Origin: Streptomyces otsuchiensis | GTDB taxonomy: Bacteria > Actinomycetota > Actinomycetes > Streptomycetales > Streptomycetaceae | Reading direction: 5' to 3' | Length of the DNA stretch: 58,927 nt | Assembly (NCBI RefSeq): GCF_004305975.1 | Contig: NZ_BHZI01000003.1 | Location: forward strand, 1-58,927 | Shown here: piece after piece, positions 58,601 to 58,927 of the stretch | How the letters are laid out: each line of letters opens with the position of its first letter | Numbering within the stretch: the stretch's first letter is position 1 | The notes under the pieces: model-generated | Told to the model about the DNA's origin: nothing | The model's database searches: none | The model's input: only the letters and a program-made list of their open reading frames with translations | Made by a program: the position numbers and the translations under genes

Positions 58601-58927
58601 GTGCCATGCCCGCGTGCTGAGCGCCCTGCCCGGTGAACAGGAAGGCGGTCAGGCCGGGCCGCACGGCGCCGGTGAGTACGTCGGGCCCGGTGCGGCCCTC
58701 CTCGACGGCCCGCAGGCCGGCCCGGGCGTTCACCAGGTCGGTGGCGAGGACGACGGCACGGTGCTCGTGGGACTGGCGGGTCGCGCCGAGGGAGTGGGCG
58801 AGGTCGACGAGTTCGGCTGCGGGCTCCGTCCCGTCGTCCAGGAAGGTGCGCAGCCGTTCGGCCTGTGCCCTCAGGGCGGGCGCACTCCGGCCGGACACCG
58901 CGAGCGGCAGCGTGCCGGGGGCGGGCC
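49674..58927 (-). CDS. Modular type I PKS, 3' part (two dehydrating modules); 5' end outside window
   Basis: The frame is open from base 58925 down to the TGA at 49674-49676, about 3080 residues; the start lies beyond the right edge. In order: part of a KS-AT linker (58927-58660), AT 58655-57790, DH 57605-56780, KR 56720-55560, ACP 55340-55130, then KS 55075-53815, AT 53490-52570, DH 52405-51590, KR 51530-50290, ACP 50130-49920, and a C-terminal docking domain 49910-49677. The first AT is malonyl type (HAFH), the second methylmalonyl type (GHSQGE, YASH). Both DHs have HxxxGxxxxP and the Asp, and both KRs are intact and B-type with no ER. It should build a conjugated diene and pass the chain to the terminal PKS, whose ATG is four bases after this stop. 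Confidence 0.97.
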   Translation of the reverse strand, partial: PAPGTLPLAVSGRSAPALRAQAERLRTFLDDGTEPAAELVDLAHSLGATRQSHEHRAVVLATDLVNARAGLRAVEEGRTGPDVLTGAVRPGLTAFLFTGQGAQHAGMARELYDTFPVFAEAFDAVCQKVGGERPLKEIVFEDGAALDRTVHTQPALFAVEVALFRLAESWGLRPDVLAGHSIGELAAAHVAGILSLDDACRLVSARGRLMEELPEGGAMLAVEAAEGEIELPEGVDLAAVNGPSSLTVSGDAAAIDALEERLRAQGRKVKRLAVSHAFHSQLMEPMLDGFAAVARDLTYHPPTIPLVSTVGLDSDPTTWEHWVGQVRSTVRFADAAGELGRQGVTRYVEAGPDGVLCALVGTEDDTAVAVPLQRKGRDQTDTLLRAVARLHVAGLDPDWAAVLEPWSPRRVDLPTYAFQRQRYWPALSSPADLRTVGLNGTGHPLLGALVSVAGDGGLVLTGRLSRATHPWLGDHRVHGAVIVPGTALVDLALHAGGQVGCAVVDELTLGTPVELPEQGGIRIQAEVGTPLADGSREIALYTRPDSADSADGSEGTDGGWVRHATGVLAPARPTTGEPLAEWPPRDAQPVVLDDFYASAAAAGLDYGPLFQGLRGAWRAADGVVYADVALPGVADGADAPDAEGFDLHPALFDAALHCAALTGPSQNDPSVRIPFSWSGVTLHAKGATALRVRLTPTSTDAVSLEFADPTGRPVASVESLVLRPAAPVDSRIPADTLFRVDWAGLPASGPSTPWTVVADAGELAASAELPALVAVHADGAAEDSDGPATPDGPAAVRRAAHRALEQVRTWLADERFDASRLVLLTRGAVPAGDTPVDPAAAAVWGLVRSAQTEHPGRFVLLDLDPADTGTPVTGLPETDEPQLALRDGRLYAPRLARAVVPPAAPDPAQEHGTVLLTGGTGVLGGRVAQHLVTEHGVRDLLLVSRRGPEAPGADELISELASLGARARALACDVADREALAEVLAGIPADRPLTGVVHAAGIVDDGVVTSLTPDRLDAVLDAKATSALHLDELVGDVPLFVLFSSVSATFGSAGQAGYAAANAVLDAVAHRRPGAVSVGWGLWAEASGISAGLDETGLARIRRVGSALATADALAVLDAVRTGDIPHLVALRLNLPELREAADRAPAAVTPLLRGLVTRRVLPEAARAVRGAASPLGERLAGLGEAERVQLLTELVRSEAAGVLGHSGAELIEDHKPFNDLGFDSLTAVELRNRLGAVTGLRLPAALVFDYPSPQALVAHLLSQLTGAADAAAPARAARTAGSDEPIAIVAMSCRYPGEVNSPEDLWNLVATGSDAIGPFPDNRGWDTTALYDPDPDAAGKSYVLEGGFVHDADRFDPVPFGISPREALAMDPQQRLMLEASWEVFERAGIDPSSLRGSSTGVFAGLMYHDYGATMTVLPEGVEGYLGTGTSGSVLAGRVSYTFGLEGPAMTVDTACSSSLVTLHLACQALRNGECDMALAGGVTVLSTPAVFIDFSRQRGLASDGRCRSFSAEADGTGWSEGVGVLLVERLSDAVRNGHEVLAVVRGSAVNQDGASNGLTAPNGPSQERVIRSALAASRLTAADVDVVEAHGTGTTLGDPIEAQALLNAYGQDRPAERPLWLGSIKSNIGHSQAAAGAGGVIKMVQALRHGVMPRTLHVDEPTPHVDWSSGAVELLTEAREWPSGEQPRRAAVSSFGVSGTNAHVVLEEYRAPAADRPAVESGPERPTFPVLPWILSGKSAAALQESAARLVPVADDADSADAAWRLATGRAVLEHRAVVLGPDRAAALEALAAGDPHPDVVRGSGRSGVSPVFVFPGQGSQWVGMAAELLEREPVFAGAMGECGRALAPFTEFSLVDVVRGEGAELDRVEVVQPVLWAVMVSLAKLWASVGVVPAAVVGHSQGEIAAAVVAGGLSLEDGARVVALRARAVAQELAGRGGMVSLALPLKEAEELAARWEGLSVAVVNGPGSTVVSGEADAVEELLAHCEVEGIRARRIPVDYASHCAQVERIRERLLEDLAPVAPVTSTVPFYSTVTATRTDTAALDATYWYDNLRNTVRFGEVTEALLAEGRTVFLEISAHPVLSVGVQESIEATGRTGAALGTLRRGEGGLRRWMTALAEAHAHGVPVDWRTVLEDRTGSGVQLPTYPFQRERFWPESRALPADVSAMGLDRADHPLLGAAVPVAGTDGVLLTGRIAADTHPWIADHVLLGTVLLPGTALVELAVRAGTSAGCPHLDDLALEAPLTLPEGRAVVLQVVVGESAPTESARTLTVYSRPEGDDGAWTRNARGTVRAADPAGYVPAAVQWPPTDAEPVDLTGFYEPAADSGYGYGPAFRGLRSVWRRDDEVFAEVTLPQEARAGAEGFGLHPALFDTALHAIGAGELLPGTSGVQIPFAWQGVTTHAAGSTELRVRLSRSAAGDSVRLEAVTTTGAPVVHVESLAFRPVSAAQLTSASGPGDALFTTDWISAAPGPFPASWAVVGGDILGAADHLAEEDLVVEWHADTAALIEYVDAGMNVPEVVLLSGAGTPDDDDVEAVHRRVAEVLDSAQTLLADRRFDDSRIVLLTCGSVAVRDGEDITDLPGAAARGLVRSAHSENPGRFVLLDTDGDLTGLAEALVPEEPETALRGGTPLVPRLVRARPEGEPALPTGTVLVTGGTGGLGRLVARHLAATHGVTELLLLSRSGPEAPGAADLATELAALGARAEIVACDAADGDRLAEVLTGRRIATVVHAAGVLDDGVFASMTPERVAAVLRPKTDAALHLSRLAGAELFVFFSSAAGTFGAPGQANYAAANAALDALAAGIRAGGRDALSVGWGMWATGTGMTGHLSEGEREDATGSGTALSDVDGLALLDAALTTGRSHVVAARLDLAAVRAHAHTVPVPALLRTLVPPPVRRTAEEQRPETASLSSRLAPLDPAERRQVVLDLVRGHAAAVLGHASAEAIHPELGFTDLGFSSLSAVEIRNQLSAATGLRLPTTLVFDHPSAARLTDHLLEQLVVESADTGPAAFLADLDRLDAALAGTSPGDETRSRVVSRLHALLARHDTADGSGLVTAAGNLDAADDDNLFAFIDNELGA
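49677..49910 (-). other. C-terminal docking domain preceding the terminal PKS
   Basis: Roughly 78 residues follow the last ACP, with a helical stretch ([16 protein letters not shown], then [11 protein letters not shown]) and a terminal [14 protein letters not shown]. The final helix closely resembles the starter-PKS ending [14 protein letters not shown]. It should dock onto the N-terminal coil of the terminal PKS. Confidence 0.85.
52861..53468 (-). repeat. Methylmalonyl-AT tract shared with 47283-47890
   Basis: The partner copy in the upstream PKS gene. Confidence 0.8.
53817..54182 (-). repeat. KS C-terminal tract shared with 48290-48655
   Basis: The partner copy in the upstream PKS gene. 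Confidence 0.8.
55130..58927 (-). other. Antepenultimate-protein module: (KS)-AT(malonyl)-DH-KR-ACP, KS outside window
   Basis: The AT has GHSIGE and VSHAFHS (malonyl). DH reads [12 protein letters not shown], fitting HxxxGxxxxP, with Asp in LFDAALH. The KR has [12 protein letters not shown] and AGYAAAN, an active B-type. The ACP has GFDSL. Predicted unit is an unbranched alkene, C12=C13 counting from the carboxyl end. A short 9-base repeat near 57270-57297 encodes repeated Asp-Ser-Ala in the DH. Confidence 0.92.

Overview
This is very GC-rich DNA with the look of a Streptomyces (or close actinomycete) chromosome. It is the interior of a large modular type I polyketide synthase (PKS) cluster. 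Every gene I can support is on the minus strand, so transcription runs from high to low coordinates. Both ends of the window cut through PKS genes.

Layout in transcription order. (1) 58927-49674: 3' part of a PKS gene with two visible modules, AT-DH-KR-ACP (malonyl) and KS-AT-DH-KR-ACP (methylmalonyl). (2) 49669-30668: a complete 6333-residue terminal PKS with four modules and a thioesterase. Its modules are methylmalonyl+KR, malonyl+KR, methylmalonyl+A-type KR, and malonyl+dead KR. (3) 30601-29328: two overlapping deoxyaminosugar genes, a cupin 3,4-ketoisomerase (Tyl1a/FdtA type) and an N,N-dimethyltransferase (TylM1/DesVI type). (4) A 200-base gap with a perfect 30-base palindrome. (5) 29127-25475: a compact exporter/two-component unit (ABC ATPase, ABC-2 permease, histidine kinase, NarL/LuxR response regulator). 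(6) A 277-base gap with a recognisable promoter. (7) 25197-7912: a complete 5761-residue starter PKS with a KSQ-AT-ACP loading module and modules 1-3. (8) 7875-1: 5' part of the next PKS, with a fully reducing module 4 and the start of module 5.

How the parts fit. The loading module should give a propionyl starter by decarboxylating methylmalonyl-ACP. Chain growth goes from the starter PKS to the PKS at the left edge, then through proteins outside the window, and returns through the right-edge PKS to the terminal PKS, where the thioesterase releases the chain. The terminal end is predicted, by collinearity, to carry 3-oxo, 4-methyl, 5-hydroxy, 7-hydroxy, 8-methyl, 9-hydroxy, 10-methyl and a 10,12-diene. 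The two sugar genes point to a 3-dimethylamino-3,6-dideoxyhexose with a free 4-OH, such as mycaminose. The exporter genes may give self-resistance, with the linked two-component system controlling them and possibly the PKS promoter.

This gene order closely matches my memory of the stambomycin (51-membered, mycaminosylated macrolide) cluster of Streptomyces ambofaciens: PKS with loading module, two-component pair, ABC pair, methyltransferase, ketoisomerase, terminal PKS. I could not check this against a database, so it is a strong hypothesis: either that cluster or a close relative. PKS domain boundaries below are approximate (roughly 30-60 bases); gene ends are exact unless stated.
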